From Hemibagrus wyckioides (taxonomy: Eukaryota > Chordata > Actinopteri > Siluriformes > Bagridae), in contig NC_080734.1 in the NCBI RefSeq assembly GCF_019097595.1, positions 6,108,892 through 6,172,891 of the forward strand: a stretch of 64,000 bases of DNA, read 5' to 3'. The notes below the pieces were generated by a model, which did not search any database, was not told the DNA's origin, and saw only the letters and a program-made list of their open reading frames with translations. Position 1 is the first letter of the stretch, and every line of letters begins with the position of its first letter. Below, in pieces: positions 1 to 12,059 of this stretch. The position numbers and the translations under genes are program-made.

Positions 1-268
1 TTAACTGAATACATACTGTAGTGCATTTCAATGAAATTTATAAAGATTTTATTACACTCAGTTATGCTCTTGCAGCTATATTCCCATTTTATCCAGGACA
101 GGGTCACTGTTGGTCTGAAGCATTTTCCAGAAACATGCATGAGGTGTGAATACAGCATGAGGAAGGAAACTCTATAACCCAGAGGAAATCCATGTGAACA
201 CAGGAAGAACATGCACAAATCAGACATGGTACATTTATACCTCAGCTGCTATCTATTATTTCTGCTTT

Positions 269-528
269 CTTCTTTCAAAGTACTTGAAGCTGTGTCCTTC
301 ACCTCCAGAGGTCAGGGCAACTGTGGTTTCTGAGCCCGCCCTAGTAACACCTGAAAATCTTTCACACCTAGGAGTCATTTGGAGTAGTTAATCGTCCATG
401 TTTCTAAAAGTTCTTGATCTCTTCTTTCAAAGTTCTTGAACCTGTGTCCTTCATAATGGTCAGGGCAGCACCTGAGAACAGGTCAGGGTTAGAATGAGAA
501 CTTCACAACTAGGAGTCATTTGGTATAG
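269..528. repeat. Imperfect two-copy tandem duplication (~150 bp period)
   Basis: Two diverged copies, about 269-386 and 421-528. Both start with a cttctttcaaag block followed by a tgtgtccttca block, and both end with taggagtcatttgg. Spacing is 142-152 bp, so small indels have accumulated. No coding potential is visible. The unit is not one I recognise. Confidence 0.75.
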
Positions 529-889
529 TCCATCTAGCCGATCCTCTATGCTTTTTAAAGATAGGAAGAAACTATAGAACATGAAGTAAACCCACTCGGA
601 CATTAACCTGAGCTCAGGACTGAATCATTTGTTGAGTTGTGAGATGGCAATGCTACGAAGTTCACCATCATGCCAATGCTTTTTAATAAGTGCACTGAGG
701 AAAACTACAAAGTGCTGCTGTCTCTAATCTGACAAGATGCATCATCTCATCTCTCCACTTCACGGTACTCTGTAGTCATTCGCTTCTTCATCTTGTTCTG
801 AGAGGGTGTACGACAAGCTACTCAGCTCTACACAAGCTCTACACTACACCGATTCAGAACCATCCATCCTAATATGCATCAGGGTGTCT

Positions 890-1000
890 ACATTCACATT
901 TCCATTTTATTCGTTTGGCAGATGCTTTTATCCAAAGTGCCACGGAGGCAGAAACCAATTCAAGGTTAGAGCTGTAATACAAGAGCTACAGATTTCCATC
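890..1000 (-). repeat. Truncated SINE tail (teleost 'gcagatgcttttatcc' type)
   Basis: Carries the block tttggcagatgcttttatcc, a very common teleost repeat end. The tRNA-like head seen in the copies at 4147 and 42165 is missing, so this is only the distal end of such an element, in reverse orientation. Confidence 0.5.
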
Positions 1001-1009
1001 AAACTCAAA

Positions 1010-1960
1010 AAGTGATCATACAGTTCTTCAAAGAAGACTAACTTAGAATGAATAAAGTAGTACATAAAAACAGCATTAATGCAGTGAAATATACAAAATC
1101 AACAAAAAATGTCAGAATGGCATTGGAGAACACACACACAGTGTTTCTGGATTAATGTTCAGTTCTCTCTGAAGAGCTGAGATCTCATGTAGAAGGATTG
1201 GAGATCAAGTTGAAGGACACTGAAGCACAGATTGCATGCAAAACATTTTGGGATTGCTTGGTCTGAGTCGGAAAAGGGTGTCATGCCAAAACCATGGTCA
1301 CTGTCACGACTCTAAAATGTATCTCAGTCTATATTAAACTCTAGTGATAAATGTCAAGAGATTTTTTGTGACAAATCTGGACATTCATTATTGCCATAAG
1401 AGGAAAATTTATAGTCATTGACTGCACTAGAACGTTTTGATTTATTAAATAGCCGGAAGATTTGACTAGACTTGAACACTGGCCATAACAAACAGACCAA
1501 AACAATAGCTGAAATAACACTGATCAGCACAATTCCTCTGGCTGATATGACTGGTCACACAATGATAAGTGAACTTGCTCATGATAAACCTGCTTAATAT
1601 TCTACGTCCTTGCTTATTCGCCTGACACTGTCAAGAAAACGATGGCTCCTTGCTGCTTTGTTGTACTCATAACCAAGATGTCAGGACTTCCTTTTCAGTT
1701 TTCTGACAGCCATATGTCATTTTACACTTTGTCTTTGCTGAAATGTCCTGCAGAATTCATGAAATATGCTAAATAGCACTGTACAGTATTTTAGATTGGG
1801 AGCATAAAAGCATCCTCAGCTAGAAAACTAGTTTATTTAATCATCTGGTCAATCTGAAATGCTTTTGACTGTCTGTGTCATGAAAGTAGAATAAAAATAA
1901 ACTAGATAAAACTAGAAATAGAATTAAGTGTACAGTTGAAAATGGAAAAAAAATGTATAG
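1010..1960. other. No recognisable feature
   Basis: AT-rich sequence with no long open frame, no splice-bounded coding block and no repeat that I recognise on either strand. Confidence 0.5.
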
Positions 1961-2191
1961 CTTTTGTTTTTCTTTGGCTGCTCCCTGTCCTGGGTTCAGA
2001 TCTGATCTGCATATATTTGATTTGCCATAGGTTTTATGCCGGATATCCTTCCTGATGCAACCCTCCCATTTTATCCAGGCTTGGGACCAGCACTGACCCC
2101 TAACCCCTTAGTGGCTGGGTTGTTCCGTGCCCAAGGAACTGAACCCAGGCCATGGCGGTGAGCGCACAGGATCCTGCCACTATCAGGGATG
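1961..2191 (-). repeat. tRNA-derived SINE, near full length
   Basis: On the minus strand the element reads from a tRNA-like head near 2190 (ggcctgggttcagttcct holds a degraded B box), through a body with ccaagcctggataaaatgg, to a tail containing ggcaaatcaaatatatgcag and ggagcagccaaag, ending in an A-rich run. The copy at 10680 has the same order on the plus strand. The layout matches a SINE common in teleosts. Confidence 0.7.
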
Positions 2192-2940
2192 GAAAAAAAA
2201 CAAACTAATATACAATACACAGAAATATAAATATGGATCAGTGTCAGAACAGTCTGATTATTACGAATACAGTGCACATTTGTACAATGTGTGAATCTGG
2301 ATCATCTGTAGGTTACATGCCTGCTCTTCCAGCAAATACATCAAGCAGACCACAATCTGATTCACTACAAAATCTTTAAAGAAGACTATTTTGATTAAAG
2401 CAGGGGTTTGCAACCTTAGCAAAGAAATTTACTCTGATATCGACACTACGATAGTGATCACAGATACGTTATTTTTTTGTTCTGCATAGAAAGTCACAGA
2501 TAGGATTCCAGACAGGATTGAAATGATAAGAAGACTACAGAGTTATTTCTCAAAGGAAGATGGAAATACAATCGCAGAGTAAAAAAAAAAAAAAAAGAGG
2601 AAAAATAGGACCGCATCTGAATAATATGAATCCCATCCAAATAGGGCTAATGGGAATTGAATTTAAAACGTCATTGTTGAGGTATTGAGTAAAGTGTGTA
2701 TTGTAGTTTGTAACTATTTTATTCACAGCCTGATGTTTTAAGAGACGAGGCCAGCCGTAGTTGCAAGGGTACATGACACATTTGATTATACTTAATAGAA
2801 GCAAAGCCTGCTTTACTCAGGGTTTTTTTTAAACAATGTCATTTCATGAGTCAGCTACAAAATAATTTGTCTTTGTAGTTCAGAAATAAAGATGAAGGTC
2901 TTGGTCTTATCCCAGTACTCGTATACTTGAGCTCAGCAGT

Positions 2941-2981
2941 TTCTCTCTCTCTCTCTCCCCCCCCCCCTTCTCTCTCTCTCC
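2941..2981. repeat. (CT)n/(C)n/(CT)n microsatellite
   Basis: CT dinucleotides interrupted by a run of 11 or more C residues. Low-complexity sequence. Confidence 0.95.
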
Positions 2982-3639
2982 AACAGCCTGAACATAAAAG
3001 CAATGCTTTGTCTACTTTCAGCAGGTTGCTGACTCAAGATAAACCATCACAGATAAATGCACCAATTGCTTTTAAGTGCCCTTTTCAAAACTAGTTCCAG
3101 GGCGTGATCTACTTTGCCAGCTCTTTACGTTCTGAGCGACTTCAATGCCACTAAAGGATAACAAACAATGCTTAATGCTAAAATTGGGGTGGAAACAGTC
3201 AGGGGGTTTCAATATCAACGCTTGATGTAAAAGTTTAAACCAATCATGTTTTATAGCTCGGCTTAATTATTCATTAAACTACAATCTTAACTGGTAATTT
3301 CATACCTCACTGGTGTGTGCTGTCGAAACAAATTCTAAGTAATAAGATCTGCTAGGAATCTCTGTGGGAAACCTGTCAGAACACATAGTTAATATTCTCT
3401 ATTGCAGCCCAGCACTGGAGAAATAGGTGTTTTGCTGCTGCTGTTCTGCTACGGTCTTGACTTTGAGAAATGAGATCAGCAGTCTTTCTGGTCCATTCAC
3501 ATGGGCGCCTAGGAAAGCACCTTTTGTGTCAGGTCTGAACTAAAATATAGTCTCAAAGAGAGAAAGAAAAGACAATGTGGAGGGAATGAGAAGAGAAAAG
3601 TATTTAGTCGATTCCTTTAATCTTGATAATTATATTCAT

Positions 3640-3855
3640 TTATTCATTCCTACTCAGTAACTGCTTTATCCTAATCCATCCAGGGAACACTTGGAGTGAG
3701 GCCAGTGGGACACCGGTCCATAACAAGACATCACACACACCTTCATACACACAATTACATGTAGTGGCAGCTTCAGTCTAGCTAATCCATCTACCACTGT
3801 GTTTTGGGAAGATTGGAGAAAACCAGACATGACTTGCATGAAATGCTTTTGTACA
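3640..3855. repeat. Diverged SINE-body-like repeat
   Basis: Shows attcattcctactcagtaac, ctgctttatcctaatccatc and a cacacacacc stretch in the order found in the common teleost repeat whose better copy is at 34870-35268. Old and degraded. Confidence 0.4.
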
Positions 3856-3957
3856 GCAGGTTAATATTGACTTTAACACTTTAGTGTTTTGTGCATTCAG
3901 TGTTTTGTGCTATAGGACAATGTTACGGTTCCTCCACAAAGGTCAAATGGACACTTA

Positions 3958-4137
3958 GTTGGTTTGAATAGGAATTTGCTCCTGTTTTGATTGTGTCCAT
4001 GTTCAGTATTAAATGTCTTTGTCATGTCCCACTCCACAGTGGTGGTTAATATAAAGCTCATTATGAAGTAGACACTCAGAGCTTTAAGAATTTGTAGTGT
4101 TTCATAAGTATTTCAGTTTTTAGCCTACTAGGGAGAA
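3958..4137 (-). repeat. Unnamed dispersed repeat family X, copy A (partial)
   Basis: Reverse-strand partial copy of a repeat also present at about 9890, 13866 and 40178. Diagnostic blocks are gagtgtctactt, then ccactgtggagtgggacatg, then gagcaaattcc. It also shares the segment with cctagtaggct seen in copy B. I do not recognise the family. Confidence 0.7.
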
Positions 4138-4146
4138 TAGATAAGT

Positions 4147-4312
4147 TGGGGTATGGTAGCTTAGTGGTTAAGTTGCTGGGCTTATGATTGGAAGGTTGTG
4201 AGTTTGAATCCCAGGTCCCTCGAGCTAGGCTCCTGAGCAAGGCCCTTAGGTGTATAAAATGAGATAAATTTTAAGCTGCTCTGGATAAAGATGTCTTCCA
4301 AATGCCTATTAG
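4147..4312 (+). repeat. tRNA-headed SINE (family 1)
   Basis: The head has an A-box-like ggtagcttagtggttaag and a B-box-like gtgagtttgaatccc. The body has gagcaaggcccttagg, and the tail is ctctggataaagatgtcttc. Other copies lie at 37893 (+) and 42165 (-). Confidence 0.7.
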
Positions 4313-6285
4313 ATGTTCCAACAAAAACACAAAAGTTTGTATCTTCAAAGTAAATGGTGATATCAAACCCAGTTCTGCTCTCTGAGATGCCCCAAGGGCA
4401 TGTTCATAAGTATTTAAAATATAAAGGCGTTATCTTTAACTACTAAAATTCTGTGTAAGGTTATCCTGACACAGAAGTCCTGACACATTTTATAACAGAC
4501 TTGTGGTGATAAAATAATCCATAATCCATAAGTCCATTTCCATTCCACCAGCAGAATGAAAATCAGTCTACTGGCAAAAGGGTTCATATTGTATTGGTTA
4601 CCAGCTGCTATAAAGCTACTAGTCAGCTAGCTACACTCAGCAGTCAATGTAACAACTAGTAAAGTAAAGGAGGAGAAACAATAAGAATGAAAAGATAAGA
4701 TTTTAGAATAGCAAGATGCCCTTTCTCCCCTTCACTAGCATGCCATTTCAATCATTTTTACTGGAACTGTCATGAAGGTTTATTATTCTGTCCTATCAGT
4801 ATTATAGCTCATCCCTTAAATAATTAAATGGCATATTCCGAACACTGTCACTGCTCCTACTAGTGTCTGACATCCACATAATTCACAAGCATGTCACACT
4901 TATCAATTTAATTGTACAATGAAATGATTTTTTAATCATATTTTCTAACCATCCATCTGAAATCAATTCCTGGCCAAATACTTATGTATAAATTGAATGG
5001 CCAGCGGGAAAAAATAAGTAATTTAATGTATCAGATGGCCAGTAACCAACAAACTGGTCTTTGAACCAGTACAACCACCACAGTTTGTTTAATAAGTTGA
5101 ATAAATATGAACCTGTAGATAGCAGCAAGCGTTTCCCCGACTACAAAAACTTATATCGGTCTCTCTTGTTTTTCTCATTTTTTGTATGTATCTGTAAAAA
5201 AAAAAAAAAAAAAGGATAAAAGTAAGCAAAAAAGGTCAGTCCTGTATTTACTCACTGGCCTTTGGATGAATCTTTCTGGAGTCTTGACGTCAGTAAGTGA
5301 TGACTCTCTCAGAATCCAGTGCCTTCATGTTATATCCCAGAGGCCAGGTTGCTCCCTGTGTCACATCAGCGGACTTGCTAGGGGTCCGGCGGGTCTCTGA
5401 TGGATGTCTGCCGGCCCTGCAATGCTGTGTGATCACATCTCTGTAGATTCTGTCTGTAATTTGGTTAAGGTTCACAAGGTTTTGCGGTCAGCTTGCATTG
5501 GCGTAGCAATTCGTCTTATTTAGGGCAGCGTGCAGCCTGGGAAGACCCAAAGGACAGCAGAAGGTACACACACACAAACACACACACACACACACACAAA
5601 CATATCCTTAACTGAGCATATTGATGGTCTGTGATCAACTTTGCTGTATTAATGGAAAAGACTGACAATTTCCAAAAATGTTTTGCTTTCTTTCTCTTTT
5701 CTAAATATATGAAAATATATTACAGTTTGAGGTCAATATTAATTCCGTACCCTTCTACAAAATAAGGAAATCTAATATGCAGAACCATAAACATCTGCTG
5801 TATTATTGATATAAAAGCAGCTCCAGATACACAGACACAACCCTCAGGGCCTTTTTAAGCAATTTTGTGTCCCTTGTCTAAGAACAATTTGAAGCAGAAG
5901 ATTTGAGATATCACATTCATAATGCTGAGCTACTGAATTCTCAATTCAAGGTCAGAAGGTGTTTATTAGTTTTCTCTAACAGCAGCTCTGACAATAATTA
6001 TGATGCAAGGTTTATAATAATGTGTATGTACTAATACATACTGATACTCTCTGGGTGGGAGGCGTGGGTTACTCTCTTTCTTCTGTCAATCTAAGCAAAT
6101 CATGGGAAGTAGCAAATCGTGGGCATCTGTGAGCTCAGGTATGTGTAGATAGGGAAGATTCCCCTCCCTGGGTGGTTGCTCTTATGTGATAGAGAACAAA
6201 ACAAATGCACAAAAACAGTCAGTTAGACTTTTTCTGAAAAGTAAACAAAACAGCCGCATGTACAATTAATAGGGAAGAGACAGAT
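4313..6285. other. No gene seen; only a poly(A) run and a (CA)n tract
   Basis: Contains an A17 run at 5197-5213 and a CA microsatellite at about 5563-5599. Nothing else that I can assign. Confidence 0.5.
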
Positions 6286-6482
6286 AATGCGAGGGGAAGG
6301 AGAAGCCTTTATTATTGCCACACATACATTACAGCACAGTGGAATACTTTTCTTCACATATCAGAGCTGAAAAAGTGGGGGTCAGAGCACAGGGGGCAGC
6401 TATGATGCAGCACCCCTGGAGCAGGAGGGGTTAAGGGCCTTGCTCAATTGCTCAATGGGACTTGAACCTCAAGAACTAGAAC
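6286..6482 (-). repeat. SINE (family 3) with LINE-like 3' tail, 5' truncated
   Basis: On the minus strand the element has gagcaaggcccttaacc, then a pyrimidine-rich body, then a tail with cactgtgctgtaatgtatg followed by an ataataaagg end. The tail resembles LINE 3' ends seen in fish, as expected for a SINE mobilised by a partner LINE. Confidence 0.6.
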
Positions 6483-6714
6483 ACAAATAAAACACAGAAC
6501 TAGCACACAAATAAAAGCACAATTTGCTGTATGGACTCAAAATAGAATGACATGTAAGCAGGAGGAATTAGTGACTTACCCGGCAGGGGCAATAGTATGA
6601 TCAAGGAGGTGTTTTGCCCAAAGCAAGGCTTAGCCATCACACTCAGGCTGTGCTGACCTTTGTGAATACACCAAATGCAGGAATCTTAGCTGTATAATTT
6701 CGGACAGTGTATGT

Positions 6715-6962
6715 GCACTGTCCTCTTTCTCATTAAGTGGACTAGAGGCTCAAACAGTTATGAGTCTGAGTTGTTGATCGGAAGGTCAAGGATTTAGACT
6801 CCGGCACTGCCAAGCTGCCACTGTCAGGCCCTAAAGCAAGGCCCTTAACCCTTTCTGCTCCAGGGGCTCTGTATCATAGCTGACCCCAACTTCCTAAGCT
6901 GGGATGAAAACCGAATTTCATTGTGCTGTAATGTATCTGTGACAAATATATTAATATAGGTC
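6715..6962 (+). repeat. SINE (family 3) with LINE-like 3' tail
   Basis: Plus-strand copy with a degraded tRNA-like head, ccaagctgccactgtc, gcaaggcccttaaccc, cccaacttcctaagctggga, and the tail tttcattgtgctgtaatgta. This is the most complete copy of this type in the window. Confidence 0.65.
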
Positions 6963-7075
6963 TATAAAAACAAAATACTAGCTTGGCAAATTTCATGCTC
7001 ACATTTATCCGAATTTGAAAATTATGTCACAGTACAGGGTCTCAAAATCAGAATTCAATCAACCACAATTCTGGG

Positions 7076-7079
7076 CTTT

Positions 7080-7112
<33 letters not shown>

Positions 7113-7150
7113 GTCATCATCATTATCATCATCGTCATCATCATCGTCCT
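7076..7150. repeat. (TCA)n microsatellite
   Basis: About 24 TCA triplets, with a few tcg and tta variants. Confidence 0.95.
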
Positions 7151-7675
7151 AGCAGCCATCCATCTTACACGGATTCTTTTATTAGATTGTGTATGAAATT
7201 TTCTTTACAGTTTATTTGATGACTTGGCTATTCCTCTGATACACCGAACCGAGTTTATGCACTCAGAGGCATCATGGCTTTATTATAGACATTTATCAGA
7301 GCTTTCAGGTGCTGTAACTCCTCTGACTGATCGTAATACCTCTGTGTTAATTTGTTTGTGGCTGTAATAATCTGCGGTGTCAGGGCATGAGCACATGAGA
7401 GCATGAGAGATTTTCTAATTTCTTTCCTCTCAAGCCTTCTGGTGTCTACAAATACAAACACACACACAGATATTTTAACCCTGGAGAGGAGGCTGAGTAC
7501 CATTGTGGGAATGCACCTCTAAAGGTTGATGGTTAATAGCTGAATTTGTGTTGGTGCACCAATGGCAAGTATGCACTATATATCAATGTGTGCGACTGTC
7601 ACTGCTTTAAACACTACCGTGTGATATCTGGATTAATGCTAAAGAGGAATACATATAAATTTTGATCATATAGCT

Positions 7676-7800
7676 GATGCTACATATTTTATGCAAAGCA
7701 ACTTACAAGTGAAATGGAATGTAAACAGCTTCTGAAGGTTAAGAGTCTTGCTCATAGACCCAAGCAGGGCAGTTAGGAAGAGCTGGGATTTCACTACTGA
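7676..7800 (-). repeat. Degraded SINE 3' half
   Basis: On the minus strand, gagcaagactcttaacc is followed by taagttgctttgcataaaat, which aligns to the body and tail of the window's tRNA-headed SINEs. The head is missing. Confidence 0.45.
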
Positions 7801-8372
7801 GCCATCTTGTTCTAGTTCTCCATCTTCAGCAGTCTTTCTTCCTTTCACTTTATCCATCCAGCCACTCCAGGATTCCGACAGGTTAAATCTGCCCTTGATG
7901 TTACCCAATCTCCCCCTCTTACTGTTCAGCACTGGGGGAACACTTTGTGAGCTGCTTTTCTGACGCTTTCCGATTGGATTATGTGAGAGATTTGACCAAA
8001 TCCTGTTCTCTCTGCGCGATTTGCATACGGCTCCATGGAGACTCGACAAATCCGATCGGCGCTGCTCTAAATCAATCGGCCGTGCGAAGATTGAAGCGCA
8101 TTATGCAGAACTCTAAAGCGACATCAGACATTGCTGCTGTGTTTGAATGATGTGGATTCTTCTCTCATCCTGTAGTCCCCATCAGTCTTTATGGATGGAG
8201 ACAGGAGCTTATGCCATGGTGCTATTGCTTTACTGTCATGCAGTGATAGGATGATTCCACTCTGCTGTTTGTGTTGCGGTCTGTGGGAAACAAATAATTT
8301 ATTTGGGATATCAAGGAATATTAAAAACTTGTTCTAATTGACATTTCAAAAGGGCTTTTCACACTTCAAATA

Positions 8373-8782
8373 CAGTGGAACCTCGACATAATTTAATTCG
8401 TTCTGGAGTCGAGAATTTGTATTGCGAAACGAATTTTCTCATAAGAAATAATGTAAATGCAGATAATCCGTTCCAGCCACCCAAATATATGACCAATATG
8501 ACCAATACGAAGCGTACGTAAACTGTATGGCTGCTTACAAAGAACTGACCCAAGCCAAGCATTCCATGTCAAGGATCGTCACAGGAAGTCGTGCCACCAA
8601 GCTTGGGCTAAAAATAGTACAGACCACCCACGCCACCAATCTGTCAACAAAAAAATGCCAGAAAAATTGGAAACGTTGGTATCGTGGGTTGACTCTTTCC
8701 AATGAGCTGATGCATACAAAAAATTTCAATTCTCAAAGCAAAAATTCATAAGGGAGGGCATTCATATGCCGAGGTTCCGCTG
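8373..8782. mobile_element. 410-bp MITE with CAGTGGAACCTCG termini and TA target duplication
   Basis: The left end is cagtggaacctcgacat. The right end is the inverted form, atgccgaggttccgctg. TA dinucleotides lie directly outside at 8371-8372 and 8783-8784. Terminal CAGT with a CCTCG motif and TA duplication is typical of Tc1/mariner (pogo-like) non-autonomous elements. The interior encodes nothing recognisable; its open frames on both strands are chance. Confidence 0.8.
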
Positions 8783-8890
8783 TAGTTAAGCCTCAGTCAT
8801 CCTAAACCCTGAGTAAAGGGAATCCTGGGTTATCCTGCTTCACACTGCTCATACTTTATACCTGTAATTTACCTTTCTGCCATAAGTAGC

Positions 8891-9074
8891 GTCCGAGTTA
8901 GTGTTAAACAAATATTGATCAACCTCTTCTGACCAATCCGATTTCAGAATTTAATATTACTGTGGTGTAATATGGATTACGTCTGAGTTAGTGTTAAAAA
9001 AATATTAATCAACCTCTTCTCACCAATCAGATTTCATTTAAGATTTAATGTTACTGTGGTATAATATGGATTAA
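8891..9074. repeat. Two-copy ~90-bp tandem duplication
   Basis: Copies at 8891-8980 and 8981-9074 both begin gtcYgagttagtgttaaa and both end gtggtRtaatatggatta. A short insertion of a few bases distinguishes the second copy. Confidence 0.9.
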
Positions 9075-9077
9075 GTA

Positions 9078-9885
9078 TAGGCATGAGTATAAGTAATAGC
9101 TGATATTGTATAAGGGGAAAACTGTATAAACTTGCCTGTGACATTAGCAGCTATAATGCTGAAAGCCTGAGAGTCAGCCATGACCTTGATTGAAGATGAG
9201 GAACTCTTCAAATTCAACCCACTCAGTCTCATCAAACAATAAAGTAACCTCAGCAATGTGACCTTTACCGTTTTTTGCTAATGCATCCTTTATTGCTTTT
9301 TAAAAAAATCCAGACAATATCATAACGCTTCAGATTTGCCCAAGTTGAATGCTATGTGATTTTTTTATTTATTCAAGTACAAGCATGCGGGGAAGCATCA
9401 TCAGGTTGTGGAAAGAATAGTCGAGGTTTCAACCTGGAGAGAAGCACATTTAAAAATCAACCTTGCTTTCACTGTAAGGCTTCAGGGGCCGTCATTTTGA
9501 ACTGAACACTTTCTGAAAGTCGAACTGATTGTTCCTCTGCGACGTGTTGGAGAAACTGGACCCAGGGCAGGTGAGAGAGGGAGGTGTATGGGTCAGATCG
9601 ATGATGAGTAATGTGTTCCAGCTCACTCCGTCTCTCCTGTGCATGTGTTTGGAGGGAAAAGGTGAAGGGCTTAAGCAGAGAGCTGTTACTGTTACATTCC
9701 TGTCACTAACACTAACACTCAAAAGATGTACTTTAGTTACAGAAAAACCTGCTACACACACAAACACACACAAAGACAGGGTGGACAAATCAGAATAACA
9801 GATACGTAATCTGAATAACCCCGAAAAAAAGCCCACCAACAACAAAAAATACTTTTTCACCTTCAGAAAAGTGATGTTTCATTTA
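9078..9885. other. No recognisable feature
   Basis: Two open frames of about 90-120 codons overlap at 9492-9860 on opposite strands. Neither resembles a known domain, and neither has convincing splice or start context. Confidence 0.45.
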
Positions 9886-9887
9886 TT

Positions 9888-10252
9888 AAGTAACTGTTTA
9901 AACATGGGGTGACATATTTAATCCTCTGTTCAGATACCTCTACACAGATTTTTAGCATTTGAAGTTTGCATGGGGCATTTTAGAGACCACATGCATGGGG
10001 CATTTCAGAGAGCAGAGAACATTTGTGTGGGGAAAAAAAGAACAGTTTAGGTTAGTAAGAAAATATTGCCCCTAGTAGGCTATGGAAAAACAGAAATACG
10101 TAGAAAAAATGACAAATTCTTGAAACCCTGAGTGTCTACTTTCTTATGAGCTTCATATTAACCATCACTGTGGAGTGGGATATGACAAAGACATTCAGTG
10201 CTGAACATGGACACAACCAAACAGGAGCAAATTCCATTTTTTGGGGGGGTTA
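9888..10252 (+). repeat. Unnamed dispersed repeat family X, copy B
   Basis: Plus-strand copy with, in order: cctctgttcagatacctcta; two catggggcattt blocks; agagagcagagaac; gagtgtctactttctt; atcactgtggagtgggatat; and aaattccattttttgg. The same order appears in copies C and D. Confidence 0.75.
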
Positions 10253-10679
10253 AATAAAAGACTGAGTAATGCAGCTGTGAAGGCTGATCTCTGAATTAGT
10301 TTTTATACTATGCCACAACATAAAAAGCCCATTTGTTACATAAGACAGCAAACTCATTTATTATTAGAACAGTCCATCGATCTCATCTGCACCTTGTTCT
10401 TCCTATACATTCCCTCTTTATTTCCACCATCAGAAGCCACTTAGGATCACACTGTCATCTTCTTCTTCACCCCAAAACGCTTTATATGCAGAACAAACTG
10501 ATATCTTTTCTTCATCAGCTCAGTTCCTGGCAATCATGGAATGCGCAATTACACGCCCCATTGTTTCTATATACTCAAAGCTCTCCATTACAGCTGCTGG
10601 AAACAGAAAACACAAGAACATTTTCCACTCTTAAGCACAACATTTAGTTAATCATAGCGCTAATCCTTCATCTCACAGG

Positions 10680-10918
10680 CCTCCTGCTGGTCCAGCGGCA
10701 GGTTCCTGTGCTCTTATTGCTGCGGCCCAGGTTCGATTCCCGGGCAGGGCACTGCCCTAGCTACTGAAGAGTTAACTCTCAGTGCTGGTCCCAAGCCCAG
10801 ATTAAAAAAAAAAGGGAGGGTTGAATCAGGAAGGGCATAAAACCTGTGCCAAATCATGCGGATCGAATGATGCCGTTGTGTGGGACTAACGCTAGAATAA
10901 AAATAAATAAATAAAAAA
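10680..10918 (+). repeat. tRNA-derived SINE, near full length
   Basis: The head contains tggtccagcggcagg (A-box region) and an intact B box, ggttcgattcc. The body has gtgctggtcccaagcccaga and a gggagggttgaatcaggaag block. The tail has aacctgtgccaaatcatgcg and ends in an ataaataaataaa run. Same family as the minus-strand copy at 1961. Confidence 0.8.
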
Positions 10919-10919
10919 C

Positions 10920-12055
10920 CTTCAAAATGTTGAACTTTTTTTTGTCAAGGACACAAACATGATACGCTACGTTAGAAACTTTGTATAGAATAATGATCAT
11001 GTAATAGTTTCTTTTCCTTAGTCCTTGGGTGTACCTATATATTATGTATGCATCTTTTATTAAAATGTATGGATGTTACCTTGACAAAAGTTTGCTTGGT
11101 AAATCAGAGTTTTAATATCTTCTACTGCTACCTTTAAGCTGAACCTGTAACAGGGAATAGTGTTATGTATAATCCATGAGTGTGTGTGTGTGTGTGTGTG
11201 TTTGTAGCCCGAACAATTTGGAAAGCAGAATGATAAAATTCAGAGCAACATCTCCTTTTGATCTCCTCCTAAATGAAATCGAGACTGGCTGATCACAACC
11301 CTGTGGTTAACACTGTATCACCTTCATCTCAGTCCTAAAGCCATTTTCCTGACTGCAGGCGACTTGTATGAAAACATTCTCTCTGTCGCTGAGAGTTCAT
11401 CAGATATTAATTTAACTTCAAGGTGATGGCTGTTCTGCTGAGAGTAAAAAAAAAAAAAAGAACTTCAAGCAATTATTCAGAATGGACAAAGGCCTGTCAC
11501 CCGTTTTTCATTTTTAATCACTCTGTAGAACACACTAACCACAGATTCGGAGTGAAAATGAAGCCGCAATTACACTTCACTTCTCCCTGGTGTTGATTTT
11601 ACAGATTTCACTGATGTCATCAATCTCATATTGTAATACATAAGAAAGTTGGTCTGTTTCTGGGCTATGAACTGTGCTCAAATCAGTACAAATCCGACTT
11701 TGGTTGTTTGACCCTGATGTAATTTGATTAGCACTTTTGGCTCACACTAGTAGTTGTGATTAATGGCTACATTAGATAACTCAGCAGTCACTTTTCAGAG
11801 GTGTGTTGCTGCATTCCAGGAATTGAGAGTGATGCCAGCTGAGCAATTTTTTCATGTAAAACTATATCGTTTCTATTGCATCCACAAGACAAATGGAAAA
11901 TGTTATATATTAACACAGTTGTATAAAGAAAATTATGTGTGTAGTGTTGTAGGAAAATATTCAACAATGGGTTGCATCCTAACCCATGGAGTTACTGGCC
12001 AATTACCTCAACCAGTTCCTAGGATCTCCTCTTTTTTCGGAAGTTCCAGGCTTTG
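10920..12055. other. No gene seen; (TG)n at 11180-11203
   Basis: AT-rich sequence with a short TG microsatellite and an A13 run near 11446. A 97-codon frame at 11763-12056 shows no recognisable motif and abuts the LINE remnant. Confidence 0.45.
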
Positions 12056-12059
12056 ACAG

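Noticed and set aside
4147..4230. tRNA-like sequence with A and B boxes
   Set aside because: Cloverleaf pairing fails and the same sequence recurs with a SINE body, so it is a SINE head, not a tRNA gene.
7255..8049. Minus-strand frames of 82 and 127 codons
   Set aside because: No domain signature. The second overlaps a degraded SINE and opposite-strand frames of similar size.
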